Of a stretch of 64,000 nt of DNA, positions 47,290 to 58,682 are shown piece by piece. Source of the DNA: Coffea arabica (lineage: Eukaryota; Streptophyta; Magnoliopsida; Gentianales; Rubiaceae); NCBI RefSeq assembly GCF_036785885.1, contig NC_092322.1, forward strand, positions 15,212,466-15,276,465, given 5' to 3'. The position numbers and the translations under genes are program-made. The notes under the pieces were generated by a model, which did not search any database, was not told where the DNA came from, and worked only from the letters and a program-made list of their open reading frames with translations. How positions within the stretch are numbered: position 1 is the stretch's first letter; each line of letters starts with the position of its first letter.

Positions 47290-48330
47290 TTACTTTTGAA
47301 AAATTGCACTTGTCTCTCTATCTGATACGAGTGTGTAGCATCAACCCAACAATTGAAAACTTGTTTAATAACAGGAAGGGAAGAGGATATAATAGTTAAT
47401 TGATGAAACAATTGGAGCAGCAATCATTTCCATCATTTACCCAACCTTCATTTGGCTAACCATATCCATTATTACTGTCTCCTATGTCCATCACAATATA
47501 AAAATGCAAAGTAAATCAGCTCATTCAAAAACTAGATAAGAGGGAAATAGAACGAAGGAGAGGTGAACGAGTGACTATTTTACAATATCAAGGACAAAGG
47601 ATTTAATGTAGGACCATTGTATGGTGCTTTGTCCAGTAAGGAGCAAGCAGGGAATTGAAGTTATAAGGAGTTGGAAGAGGTAGAGATTTTAGCTTTTTTG
47701 TTTTGATAAAAAGAGAACTTTATTAACAGATTGTTAGAAATTATCTAGCATGATTTGATTTACATAATTACCTTAATGACAATTTAAATATGCATTATAA
47801 ATTATAAATTTTCAATTCAATATGCACAATGGATTTGAAAAATATAAGAAATTAAGGAATAGAGAGTTTAGGTTTGTCCTGCTTGCCTCTCCTTGGAACC
47901 TTGCTATATGTATGAGAATATATGGATTCTATCAAGGTTAATTACCACAAATGATTTGCTCTACAAAGGGAGGAATGCCTAAATTTTAAAAAGCATGGGG
48001 AACTGTTTGAAATTTTAAGAAACTTCAACAGAGGCCTATGAATTATTTCTCGCTTTAAATTTAGCACATTTTGTTTGTTATATTGCTTATTTATGCTTGT
48101 CAGAAGAAATGGTAATCATTTCAAATCACCTATTAATTTATTATGTTCTGAATTATGATTTTATTTGAACCATTAGCTTTCTTGTGTAGCTTTTAATTTG
48201 TTATTAGTTCAAAATGATATCAACCAATCAAGTTGTACCATGTAATGTCTATATTTTTTTTCATAAGAAAAAATCCACTCATCTGTGCTCCTTAAAGGCC
48301 TCAAATATGATCAAATGCTAACAATGTTGA
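47290..48330. repeat. Segment duplicated from 43090-44950, copy 2
   Basis: Shorter partner of the segment at 43-45 kb, in direct orientation and clearly diverged; it lacks the insertions found in copy 1. It would lie in an intron if the ARPC3 leader starts at 46.6-47.1 kb. Confidence 0.65.
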
Positions 48331-51174
48331 ATAAGAGCAAGTGGACAAATTAGGGCCACTTGCCCCCTCCTAGTGAGACAAATTATGCACGAGGCTTTAT
48401 CTACCTATGTAGTAAAAGCATGAATGGGTTTGTTAAGATGAATGGTTGCTGTGCTGACGTGGTTGAATGGGATTGATTCAAGCATGGTCGTCTATCACGA
48501 GGATCTCACGTGCTGAAGCTGAAGAGAAGAATTGGCTTGTTATCTTCCTTCTCCCGTCTCTTCTCTTTTTCGGGCAAGTCTCCCGTCTCTTCTCTCTCTG
48601 GCTTCTCTGTTTCTTCTCCCCCTCTCTGTTCCTTTTTTATGCCTGACAATCACCGCAATTTCTTCCTTATTTTCACTGTAGATTTCTTCCTTTTATCAGT
48701 TATTTGTACTTGCGGACATGAAACCCACAAATTTTTCCATAGATTAGGTGTACACTTTTACCCTAGAATTCAGGGATTTTTTGCCCAAAAAATGGCCACT
48801 CGTCTGATTCACTAAGCCTGTACGTACCCTTATTTCTCAACCTTCAGATCTTTGTCAACAATTTCTGACTCTCAATTTTACTCTCTCGGCTTCGATTTGA
48901 TGGCTGCTTAGTAAGAGGGAAGTAGAATCAACATTAAAAACCGGAGGAATAGAAAAGGGCACTTGAGGTTAGAGGCTTTATAGGATATACATCTTATTTC
49001 ATTTTCTCATAGGTGAAAAGAAAAATAGAGAGGTTTCTTGCCTTTTGGTGTATTCCTCTATGGTAAAGAAAAATTTAAAACTTGTTTGCTTTTTTCCTCT
49101 TTGCATGGCAGACACACGAATGCTACACAATTAGTGTTTGGTTTTTTTTTTTTTTTTTGGTATTTTCAGCTTTGTTTGGAAAGTGGAAAATCTTCGCAAG
49201 TGGTTTGGTGCCTTTTGTTCCCTTGCATCCTGGTAAACACATTTCTTGCCATTCTTTTTTTTCTTTACTTTTTTTGCACCACGAACATATATACTGATCA
49301 GTATTTTTTTTTTGTAATTTTCTGCTTTGGTCCGAAAATAGAAAAGGTTTTGCAGTAAAATTTCCATTCATTCCAGGTTGGTTTACCTCTGATTTGTATC
49401 ATTAATTTGGTGAAATTTTTGTTAATATTATATGGGCTGATATTTTAAATATTTTAATATTAGTGTTATGTGCCTCTATGTTTGGCTATTTACTCTTATG
49501 ATAAGTTTTTGCTTATGCTTCTTAAGAAGATATAGCTGCGCTTTACTGGTTTTATGTGGTATATAAAGGCATCGAAATATTAATTAAGTATATTTTAAAA
49601 AACATTCTTATTGGCCAAAAAATTAGTGATTTTTCCCCCCAATTTATGCTTGCCCTTCCAATTTGCCTTCTATGTACACTATCTCATCTCCCAACCATGC
49701 AATTCTTTTTTTTCCCAGAAAAATGAGAGAATCAAAGAGGGGAAAGCACTATACAGCTCCCCTCCCCACCGCTATTTGCCTTTCTAGCCAAAAACACGAA
49801 GAAAAGCTCAGACTTTCACATCATTTTCAGCCATTTGATGAATTTATTGTTGAGTTTTTCTAGCCTTTTTTTTTTTCAAAATTGACGTCCTAGCAGAAAT
49901 GTTTGCTTTTGTTATTATTGATTGTTTTGTAAGTTTGAAAGAACCAAGAAGAAGCACAGCAAAGTAAACATCCAGTGTTTAAGGTGTGCGATCATCTCTT
50001 ACAATAGTAGCATGCTTTGTATTTGATGATTTGCTTCTAAAGGTAGCTTTACCACTACACTGGTTTAGTTTTCTGAAAATTTACATGTCCTATTGTTATG
50101 GAGGATTAGATGATTTGAGAGATGTTTTTTAGCTTACTCTTTGGTCCTAAACAAAAATGATTTTACTTTTGCCTTTGTGTGTGTATGCTGAATGATCCTT
50201 TAATGTCTTGCAATGGCTCGAACTATCTTTAAATTCCATTGGAAACAATACTTTGATAGACCTAGAAACATTACTTTCATCGATTGTTTTTGACTTTTAC
50301 TGCATTGTCATGTTAGTGACTATCATAGTTAGGACCAAAGACCAGTTAAAGAGTATTTGCCCAGCTTCTACTGTCTTGGTTCTAATTTTCCACATGTTTT
50401 GGGGCTCAACAAGTAGAATCTGCACTCAAATCATGAGTTGTTTGATATAACTTGGTTTCTGCTTAAATTTTGCTTTGAGGACCTGGTCATGCACTGATTA
50501 AGCCCTGGCACAGATAAGCACTGCTGAATTTAATGCCTTGGTTCATTGAAAGGGTATTGTTCAATGGACGGATCCTAACTTGGGGGGACAAAGACTTTTA
50601 ACATACCTCAGTCTTCAATTATTTTGCAGCTTCCTTGTTACATTAGTTTCTCTAGTTTTGCACATGGACATGGCCATTGCTTTAATTACCCTACTGCTAT
50701 AATAATTTGCACATGGACATGGTTTCTCAACATGACGACAATTAAGATCTTCATGTTCTATTAATTTTAAAAATGAGAGTTATAGGGAATTTTCCAATAT
50801 TTTTTACACATCAAATTGGGCCTGAAAATTTCTAGTTTTCACTGAGAAATACACAAATACACATCTTCTTCCAGATATCTCCAAATACTGAATGATCCAA
50901 AAACATGGCCATGGACTGGGTTGATTGTGTCAATCAGACATTGTCTCTGTGTTGATCTAGGTTAGACTAATTCATCCATATTATTTTCCTATAAAGACTT
51001 CCTTTTCTACATTTTTATCTTCTGAGTTTTTAACATTCTGAAACATTCATTCAGAATTTTGGAAATAATGTGAAAATGGCTCTTCCATTGAAATTTATTT
51101 GGGTAATTAGAAATGCTTCTGGTATTATTACTTTTTACATGCTTTTCCTTCTGAATAATTTAATTTTTCCTTTA

Positions 51175-51580
51175 TAGATCTAGATTGGGTTAATATTTTT
51201 CTTAGTTCGGCTAGTTGTTCAGATCTCTTCTGATTTTGAAAGTATTTTTAATAATGTATTTTTCATGTATTTTTACTACTACAATTTACTGGATGTGTTC
51301 TCCTAAATCTGGTTTTTATGAGTTTCATAATTCTTCCTGTAGTTTTGATTTTGTGGTACTTACAAGATATGTTTTGAGATCTAAATCAATTTTATATTTT
51401 TCTTAGTTTGAACAGTTCTTTCAAGATCTTTGATACTTTTTCTGTAATGTATTCTCTTGTATTTGGTTCTTATGAGTTTCTTAATTCTCCCTGTATTTTT
51501 TGTTGATTGTGTAGTTTTTATGAGGTACCTTGTGAGATCTAGGTTGGGCTTTTATTTTTCTTATTTCGATTAGTACTTTA
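51175..51580. repeat. Degenerate tandem repeat, about three units
   Basis: The phrase 'gatcta..t(t)gggtt..tatttttcttagttcg' recurs at about 51177, 51378 and 51536, each followed by 'ttcaagatct/ttcagatct' and 'cttgtattt..ttatgagtttc' blocks. The units are roughly 160-200 bp and imperfect. T-rich, no coding potential; likely intronic. Confidence 0.6.
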
Positions 51581-51897
51581 AGAAATGTTTTCAAATCTGT
51601 TGTAATTTTTATTTTTCCTTGAAATGTATTGCTAAGGTTTTTTCTGCTACCTCTGATCCAGCGATCTTGTACCTTTTCTGGTGGTTCTACTGCTACTACA
51701 CTTTCTAACTATGAATTTTCTTTCATTGTATGTGTTGGGTTGCATATTTTCTGGTCTGGCTGACTTCTGATCAACCACCGTTTACCTCTTCTTCATCAGA
51801 CCGGAATCCAGTTTAATGGTAGTTTATCTATAATACAAGACGGAGCCAAAAAAGGATTACAAGAGACGAATTTCTCAGCCCACGAGTGGATGGAAAA

Positions 51898-52416
51898 ATG
51901 GTTTATCACTCCAACTTTGTTGTTGATGAAGGGATTGCCAAAGCTTGTGGATGCCCTCTTCTTCCTCTAAAAAGTCATATAAAGGGACCTGCTCCAGCAT
52001 CAGATACCACTGACATTGTTGATGAAGCAATATCATTTTTCAGAGCTAATGTCTTCTTCAAGAACTTTGACATCAAAAGTTCAGCTGATAAGCTTCTTAT
52101 CTATTTGACATTATACATAAATGTGGCTTTAAAGAAGCTAGAGGGCTGCAGAACTTTGGCTGAAGGAACGAAGGCAATTATTAACCTGGGTTTGGAAAAG
52201 GTTCCTGTGCCTGGAGAGTCTGGTTTTCCCTTTCCAGGGTTATTTACGCCACCACAATCTCAAAAAGAGGCAGAGCTGTTCAGAAATTATCTGAGGCAAA
52301 TTCGCGAGGAAACAAGTGGAAGACTATTGAGTGTTGCATACAGGCACAACGGGACTCCTAACAAATGGTGGTTGGCATTTGCAAAGAGAAAGTTCATGAA
52401 TATTAGTAATCCATGA
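51898..52416 (+). CDS. ARPC3: ARPC3, actin-related protein 2/3 complex subunit 3
   Basis: One exon encoding 172 residues from the ATG at 51898 (MVYHSNFV); a frame upstream in the same exon would add only a few residues. Family blocks are all present: CGCPLLPLKSHIKGPA, DIVDEAISFFRANVFFKNFD, DKLLIYLTLYINVALKKLEG, KVPVPGESGFPFPGLF, YLRQIREETSGRLLSVAYR and NGTPNKWWLAFAKRKFMNI at the C-terminus. The length equals the usual 170-175. ARPC3 (p21) is a core subunit of the Arp2/3 complex, which nucleates branched actin filaments; in plants it acts downstream of SCAR/WAVE in trichome and pavement-cell shape. A splice acceptor (ttcatcag|ACCGG, about 51800) upstream suggests an intron in the leader. The gene looks intact. 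Confidence 0.96.
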   Translation: MVYHSNFVVDEGIAKACGCPLLPLKSHIKGPAPASDTTDIVDEAISFFRANVFFKNFDIKSSADKLLIYLTLYINVALKKLEGCRTLAEGTKAIINLGLEKVPVPGESGFPFPGLFTPPQSQKEAELFRNYLRQIREETSGRLLSVAYRHNGTPNKWWLAFAKRKFMNISNP

Positions 52417-52429
52417 GGAAGTGGCCCGC

Positions 52430-55400
52430 CCCAGTATTTTGATGTTCCCGAGTGCAGCTCAATTGTCTGCATCCCCTGCCTATGTCCTGTAAGCATTGGA
52501 CAACAACTTTGCATAGAAAGACAATGCAGAATCTTTGTGTTTATGTTATCATTTTTCAATTTTGACATTTCTGTCAGCACAACTGTTGGATGAAGATATC
52601 ACCAAAAAAAAAAGAAGTATGTGTTTTCTTCTAGCTAGCTCCTTTTTTCCCAGCTTGGCGATCTGTTTCAGTTTCAGCTTTTTTTTTTTTTTCTGTTGTT
52701 TATTAAATGTGGGATTCTTCTGTAACTAGATATGGTTAAAGAGTTTACGTACTGCAGAACAAGCTCATCAAAAATTTGCAAGTTTCTTGGCTTTGTACGA
52801 CAATTAATTTGTAATTTGTGTAAAAAAAAATTGTAATTTATGTGCTTTGCTGTGTAATTAATGTGCTGTTGGGAGGAAATTTCCTGTATAATTACCAGCA
52901 TTGCGGGTTTCCTTTCTACAAGGTCAATGAGCCTAAACAGCACTATGATTTATGAGAAGGCAATTGAGATGCAATACTCTCATCATATTCTCACGAGTGT
53001 GAGAACTACTTTACAGAGAGGGTTCATCAAACAAAACTGCAACAAACAACTCGTAATTAAAGGGATTGCCTCTTTTATGTCTTTCTTTAAATTTTGTTTT
53101 ATTATTTTTTAAATGTTATTAGTTATTCTATAATATTTTATAATTTTATTTTATTAACTTGTGTTTTATATGAGTTTAATAGAATATCTATCATAAGTAT
53201 GGATAAGGTTCTTAAATTTTCGTGGCTCCTTTCGGTTTTGCGCCCGCATTGATGGGAAACACTTTCACTTACTCTTAAGCATCAATTTACATATGATAGA
53301 ATTATTACTAAAAATTGTTCTTTCTTGTTATTGGGACCTGTTTGGTTTAGTTAACCACAGTATACATGCTAAGGCGAATAGACAGCAGAAGTTATTTCTT
53401 TACAGAGTTACAGAGGAAAGGTATGGTAATAATTCTCCACTGTTATTATTCATCTCACGGTCCATCAAAGTCTTTTGGTTGCAAGCTTTTGCCTTTATCT
53501 TGTTTTACTATCCTATGCTCACGTGCAATTTTTTGGTTTTTGATAATTTCACTCGACTCTCTTGAGATTTACATAATTATGAGGACCTCTCTTGATATGA
53601 TAAAAAGATAACAATGTCCTTCATTAATTGTCAATTCGTTGAATAAAACTCTATCAAAAATTAAAAAGTTTTCTCATCTATTGTCAACCAATAACTCAAA
53701 TTACAATCTTTTCCAATTAACACTTTATTCTCTTCCTCCTACATCTATTTTACTTTCAAACTCATTTATTTATTTTTATCGACCAAATGTACACCGTCAC
53801 CATTAGCAAAGCCACCATATATACCAATCATTAGTGGCTATCTATCTTGGTGTCTATTCCTAATTCTCTCTTTTTCATTACTATTAAATAGTTTTTTGTA
53901 CCCATTTTTGTTTTCAATTTTTGATAGGCATTAGCAAAATGAAATTTTCAAATGATGAGTGATGACTTCGTTATCAAACTAGATGGGGACGAAAATAGTG
54001 GTAGTGGCAAAAAATAAAAAATGAAGACTATGAAGTGGAATAAGAACTAAAAAAAGATTATACTGTTATAGTTGTTATGAAAAAAAAGTGTTTCTTGTAT
54101 ATTTATAACTATATTGTGTTTTTATTTTTGATTTGCAGTTATTAATGATGTTATTCCTATAGAGAGAATTTGATTGATTTTGAATTTTGTGCGAATGGAG
54201 TATATTGGATGTTGATATTAGTAGTGGTGGCTTAACTACTAATTTAGGGATATTGATCAATATTATTGTTTATTAGGTAAAATCTAACATTGATATGAGA
54301 TTGTAGGCAAGCTTTTGGGTATACGATACTGCGTTTGTAGTTGATACCATGGTCTGCATGAAAAATTTTTAGGTAAAAGTTGGACATTAGAACAAAGGCA
54401 AGTGTTTAATTAGTGGTGGTTTGAATATTGATGGATAGACAACAGTGATATCGAGTAAGGATGAATGAAATAGAAACAATGAACCATTTTTTCCTTTTTA
54501 TTTTTGTTGTGAATTAAAACCTAAGGGCATTATAGGATTTCGATAAAAAGTCTAGCCTCAAATGTTAAGATTTTAATATTAAATAATTCGGTAGCTTAAC
54601 AAATTCAGATTTTGGATTTCCATTTTATAATACACACCCTTAATGTTTTTTGGCTTAATCTTTTGCATCTGAAGAGATAAGATTTGCTTTCTTAGGTTGA
54701 TTGCCAACTGTTTTTTTTGCTAATTTTGTCCACTTAGACACTAAGAGCGTACATTTTTCCTTTTGAAGATTATAGTTTTCAAATGTAAAGAAGCATTGCA
54801 AAGTTACTACTGCGTATGACATCAATTCCTATGATTTGCATGGTTGAAAGTATTAATTCGAGTGTTTAGACGCTGATTGGACTGTACAGCAGGTTAATTA
54901 ATAGAGCAATTAAAGAGACGTATACTATTCGCCTTTTTTTGTTTGTGCGTTCTCTTTAATTGTCCTTTCTTCCACTCATTCCTTTGTAAATATTATGAAG
55001 GCCTCAGACATTTTATTATGCATACCAGTTTACACCACCGCCCACCGCCTCCCTCCTCCCCTATACCTCCATTGTTGCCCCTTCCCTCTTCTCTCCTCCC
55101 TCTTGGAATTTAAAAGATAATAGAGGTATCTTTCTTTTAAAGTAGTGATTAAATGATGGGAGGAAGAGTTACCTATTAATTGCTCAAAATTAACAAAAAG
55201 GTCAAGGAACCAATTTATTTAACAATTAATTATAAAAAAAATAATAAACTAACATTCCAAAAGAGAGAGAGGAAGTGCGCACCCATTATGTTGCATCCCT
55301 TTTTTCTTGGACACTTGTACCTATATATATGAGTTATCATTTTCTTTTCCTTAGAGTCTCACTTTTGATGTCCTATTTAGATTTAGATTTGCATCCATGT

Positions 55401-55925
55401 AAGAAATATTCAAATGTGATAAATTTAATGGTTAGATTAAGAAAATTTTGGCTAAATCTCGCAACTAGTACAAGGAAAACGATTTATAAAAGTGTGACAA
55501 CACATATTCTTAAATTATGTACTAGGTGATATACAATATTCTTCATTATAAAACTTAGAATAAGACAAAGGAAATCAGGACAAGTTCAAACTATATGGTG
55601 CCAGTCATTTGTGAAAATGCCTATAAAAAATTTCCTATATAAATGAAGCATGCAATACTGAATTGGAATGATCCCCTTTGGAGTTGCGGTGCATTTACGA
55701 AAAAAAAAAAAAGCACTTTTAAGTACTAAAAGTACTTCTAGGGTGTTCAGTAACTAATTTTTCATAACTTAAAGGAGTTCAATTTTTAATAATTTAAAAG
55801 CACTTTTGTCAGAAGTGTTTCTCTATAAGTTACAGCAACTTTAAACAGGGCTTGATTAGAGTTTTTCTGCAATAACTTTCTTATTGAGGTTATGGAGATT
55901 AGAACCAATAGGCAAGAGCAGTAGC
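52430..55925. other. 3' flank of ARPC3 and intergenic DNA
   Basis: The first few hundred bases are probably the ARPC3 3' untranslated region. Beyond it I see AT-rich DNA without a supported gene; the short frames at 53293-53611 and 55275-55529 have no recognisable domain. 55690-55850 has phrases typical of degraded MITE ends ('aaagtacttc', 'aaacagggcttg'). Confidence 0.45.
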
Positions 55926-55929
55926 AATC

Positions 55930-56102
55930 CCTGTCCCTCAAGGTTGGCTTGGCTGGTGATAGGGTTGCCTCATTAGGTCTTGGCACCCTGTGGTTACGGT
56001 TCGATTCCTTCTATCATTTTCTGTATCTTGAGAGGCGGGTGCACAGGCGTAAGGAGATTAGTCCGAAAGAGATACTCCCTGGTGATGACAAAAAAAAAAA
56101 AA
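55930..56102 (+). mobile_element. tRNA-derived SINE with poly(A) tail
   Basis: A box GGTTGGCTTGGCTGGTGAT at 55942-55960, B box GGTTCGATTCC at 55998-56008, and a 13-base A tail at 56090-56102. Same family as 38638-38800. No clear target duplication was found. Confidence 0.8.
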
Positions 56103-56605
56103 CTTGGAATGTAATTGAAGGTATTAGTTTAGAGTTAATTTTATATAATGATGGTGTGTATATTATCATCGTTAAATACATAATTTTACATAGAAAATTT
56201 AAATTTAAATTATTTGTCATGTATCTGACGATGATGATGATGATATATAAACTGTTATAGTATATAAAAGATTAATTCTTAATTTTAAGGTTGAGCACAA
56301 CTCTATAACGTGACAAATTTGTAGCTTAGCATTGAAGTAGACGAAAAGATTCCGGATTTAGCTTTTAGCTCTAGTTGTTATGCTACGTGTATATACTTAA
56401 CGAAGATATCAATGAAAACCTAATACCATGGAATCTTTTTAAAGAATAAATTGCATAGACCTTTTCAAGAAGGATTTATCATAATTAGAATGGAGAATCC
56501 ATCCAAGGTTTGTTTTGTAATTTAATGTGTTATGTATTTTGGATATATTATGGAAGCTTGTGTTGTGGATGTCTAGATGGGGAGCTCTTTGAACAAGAAA
56601 CACTA
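56103..56605. other. Intergenic DNA with one small palindromic MITE
   Basis: 56125-56280 is a copy of the 36.2-kb family ('gagttaattttatataatga' to 'aaaagattaattctta'). The rest shows nothing. Confidence 0.5.
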
Positions 56606-56872
56606 GGGCCTTGTTTGGAACCCAAGTTTTTTGTCCAGTTTGTCTGCTACAAGTTTTTTAAAAATTTTAGCTACAGTAACCTCAAAAAATTTTTCAAAGT
56701 TTATAAACTGTACACTTCAAAATATTCAAAACTCTACACAGTTCAAAAAATTACCTTTTGCAACATAATTGAACTGTGTAGAGTTTTGAATATTACACAG
56801 TTCAAAACTTCTACAGTAAACTACAGTAAAATTTTAGATAAACTTCCAAAAAACTCACCTTTCAAACAGGGC
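56606..56872. mobile_element. PIF/Harbinger-like (Tourist type) MITE (267 bp)
   Basis: Ends GGGCCTTGTTTGG and CAAACAGGGC are inverted and match the common Tourist style. The flanks are CTA and TTA (one mismatch from a 3-bp duplication). It contains a 24-bp perfect inverted repeat at 56723-56746 and 56769-56792. Confidence 0.65.
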
Positions 56873-58063
56873 TTAGATTAGCTAATAAAATGTTAATAAT
56901 GTCAATGAAATTAGAATTTTAAAGTGTGTGTGTGTGTTTACATTTCAATCTTGTTTCACCCGTTATGAAATTGATTTTGAAGAGGGGAAAGCGTGATTTT
57001 AGGGAGCACTTTATTGATTCCCTTGCAAAAAAAAAAAAATAAAGGAAAAAAAGGAGGGAAAGAGAGAACAAAAAAGGATTTGCACTTGAAATGCTTATTA
57101 TATTAGCACAAAATAGGTTTTGCATCATTTTAATGTACTCGTTTTTTGAGAGACATTATTAACTTTACTTCTCATACTTGCATTAGGGGTATACTTTAAG
57201 TGTGCAAGGAGTAATATAAAACATTAATTCGTGACTTTTATAAATACTTCTTCAGTCTATCAAGATGACTACTTTATTACTTTTTCTTAAACTTATACAA
57301 TGATACCTATAAAGTTTCAAGGTACAAGTTAAAACCAAGAAAGCAAGAATAAAAATGAGAAAGGTGTTTCTTAATAATTTTGTCCTACTAAAAATGCTCT
57401 AGTTTTAATTTTATACTAATACGCTTAAACCCATCTTGTGAAGAATGAAAGAGAAGCGTTAAATGTGCACCATTTCGCAATAAATATGCCCAAAATTACA
57501 CTTTTTTTGTTCTAGTTCAAAAGAATCGAAAGTCTTTAAGCGCGTGTTTTTTGCAACAAATAATTATGTTTGGATTGCAATTTTTTCTTTTGAAAAATTG
57601 TTACGTTTTCCGTAGACACATATTTCAGTCATCTTTTTATTTTACATATATCAAGTTACTATAGTAGCTTTTCTTCAAAAAGTCCAGAAAATGCAATCCA
57701 AACAAAGCTAGTTCAAAAGAATCAAAAGCTTTAAGATTCGAATCAGAATTCGTGTTTTTTTTTTTTTTTTAAATATACCTACAAATTGAGTTTGTTCTTC
57801 AAAATGAACCATACTCTCCTGCACGATAAAAACTTCTAACAATAAACGTACAATGACTTACCTAATAATACCAAAATTTTTAAAAAATAGAAAATATAAT
57901 TAGTCTATAAAAAGAGAAAAGGAAATTCACAGATAAAGTGAAAAAGGCACAATCGATTGACTGATAGATTCTCACCTGCAACCTGCACCTCGCCCCCCTG
58001 CACTGAAATCCAGCTTGCAATCTAACTTAAAAAATGTAAACTCGAATCTCTTTTTCGTACCAC
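56873..58063. other. Intergenic DNA with a small MITE
   Basis: 57567-57704 is bounded by a perfect 13-bp inverted repeat, TGTTTGGATTGCA and TGCAATCCAAACA, a likely small MITE (138 bp). Otherwise AT-rich with nothing recognised. Confidence 0.55.
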
Positions 58064-58150
58064 TGGCCCAATGGCTGAGTGACCACAGGAAGTCTCTTTT
58101 TTTATCGCAGGTGAAGGTTCAAATTTTATCTGTAGTAAAAAAAAATTTAA
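58064..58150 (+). mobile_element. Short SINE-like sequence
   Basis: An A-box-like TGGCCCAATGGCTGAGTG at 58064-58081, a B-box-like GGTTCAAATTTT at 58116-58127, then an A-rich tail. Imperfect, so a diverged SINE is the best guess. Confidence 0.5.
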
Positions 58151-58198
58151 TGGTTGGATCTGTATATTCACTAATTTCTACCATCACTTGAGATCTTC

Positions 58199-58384
58199 GG
58201 TGACATGTTTTCTATGCCAATCCAATGTCACCTATAATATTGCGCCAAGTGTTCTGTTATTATTATTTATACTTTAATTTTTTAATAATTCAACTTAGTT
58301 TGGTTTAACACAAGTGTAAATAATAATAGGACACTTGGCGCAATACTATAGATGGCATTGGATTGACATAGAAAACATGTCATC
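58199..58384. mobile_element. Foldback MITE upstream of the BTB gene (186 bp)
   Basis: Two arms of about 75-80 bp (left GGTGACATGTTTTCTATGCC..., right ending ...GACATAGAAAACATGTCATC) are inverse copies with few mismatches, separated by about 30 bp. It lies about 300 bp before the ATG at 58683. No exact target duplication was found; 'gagatc' and 'gaggatc' flank it. Confidence 0.85.
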
Positions 58385-58682
58385 GAGGATCCCAAGTGTT
58401 TCTACCACAGCCTTTTTAGACTCTCCCTCCCCTAGATTAGGATAGAGTAGGTTTGTAATACAAATGTATCTACCGTTGCTAAAAAAAAAAACAAAGGAAT
58501 CTCTTTTTCGTGTCTTAAAATTCTTCCTCATATTCTTCACCCCATCCATCCATCCCAAATTACAAGTATGCCCCCACCGCTTTTTTAATTATTAAAACAC
58601 ACACAGTCACACACTCTCTCACGCACTGTTCCCCCTTCATTTCACACTCTGATCCGAATAAACGATCAAGAAAACACAAACA

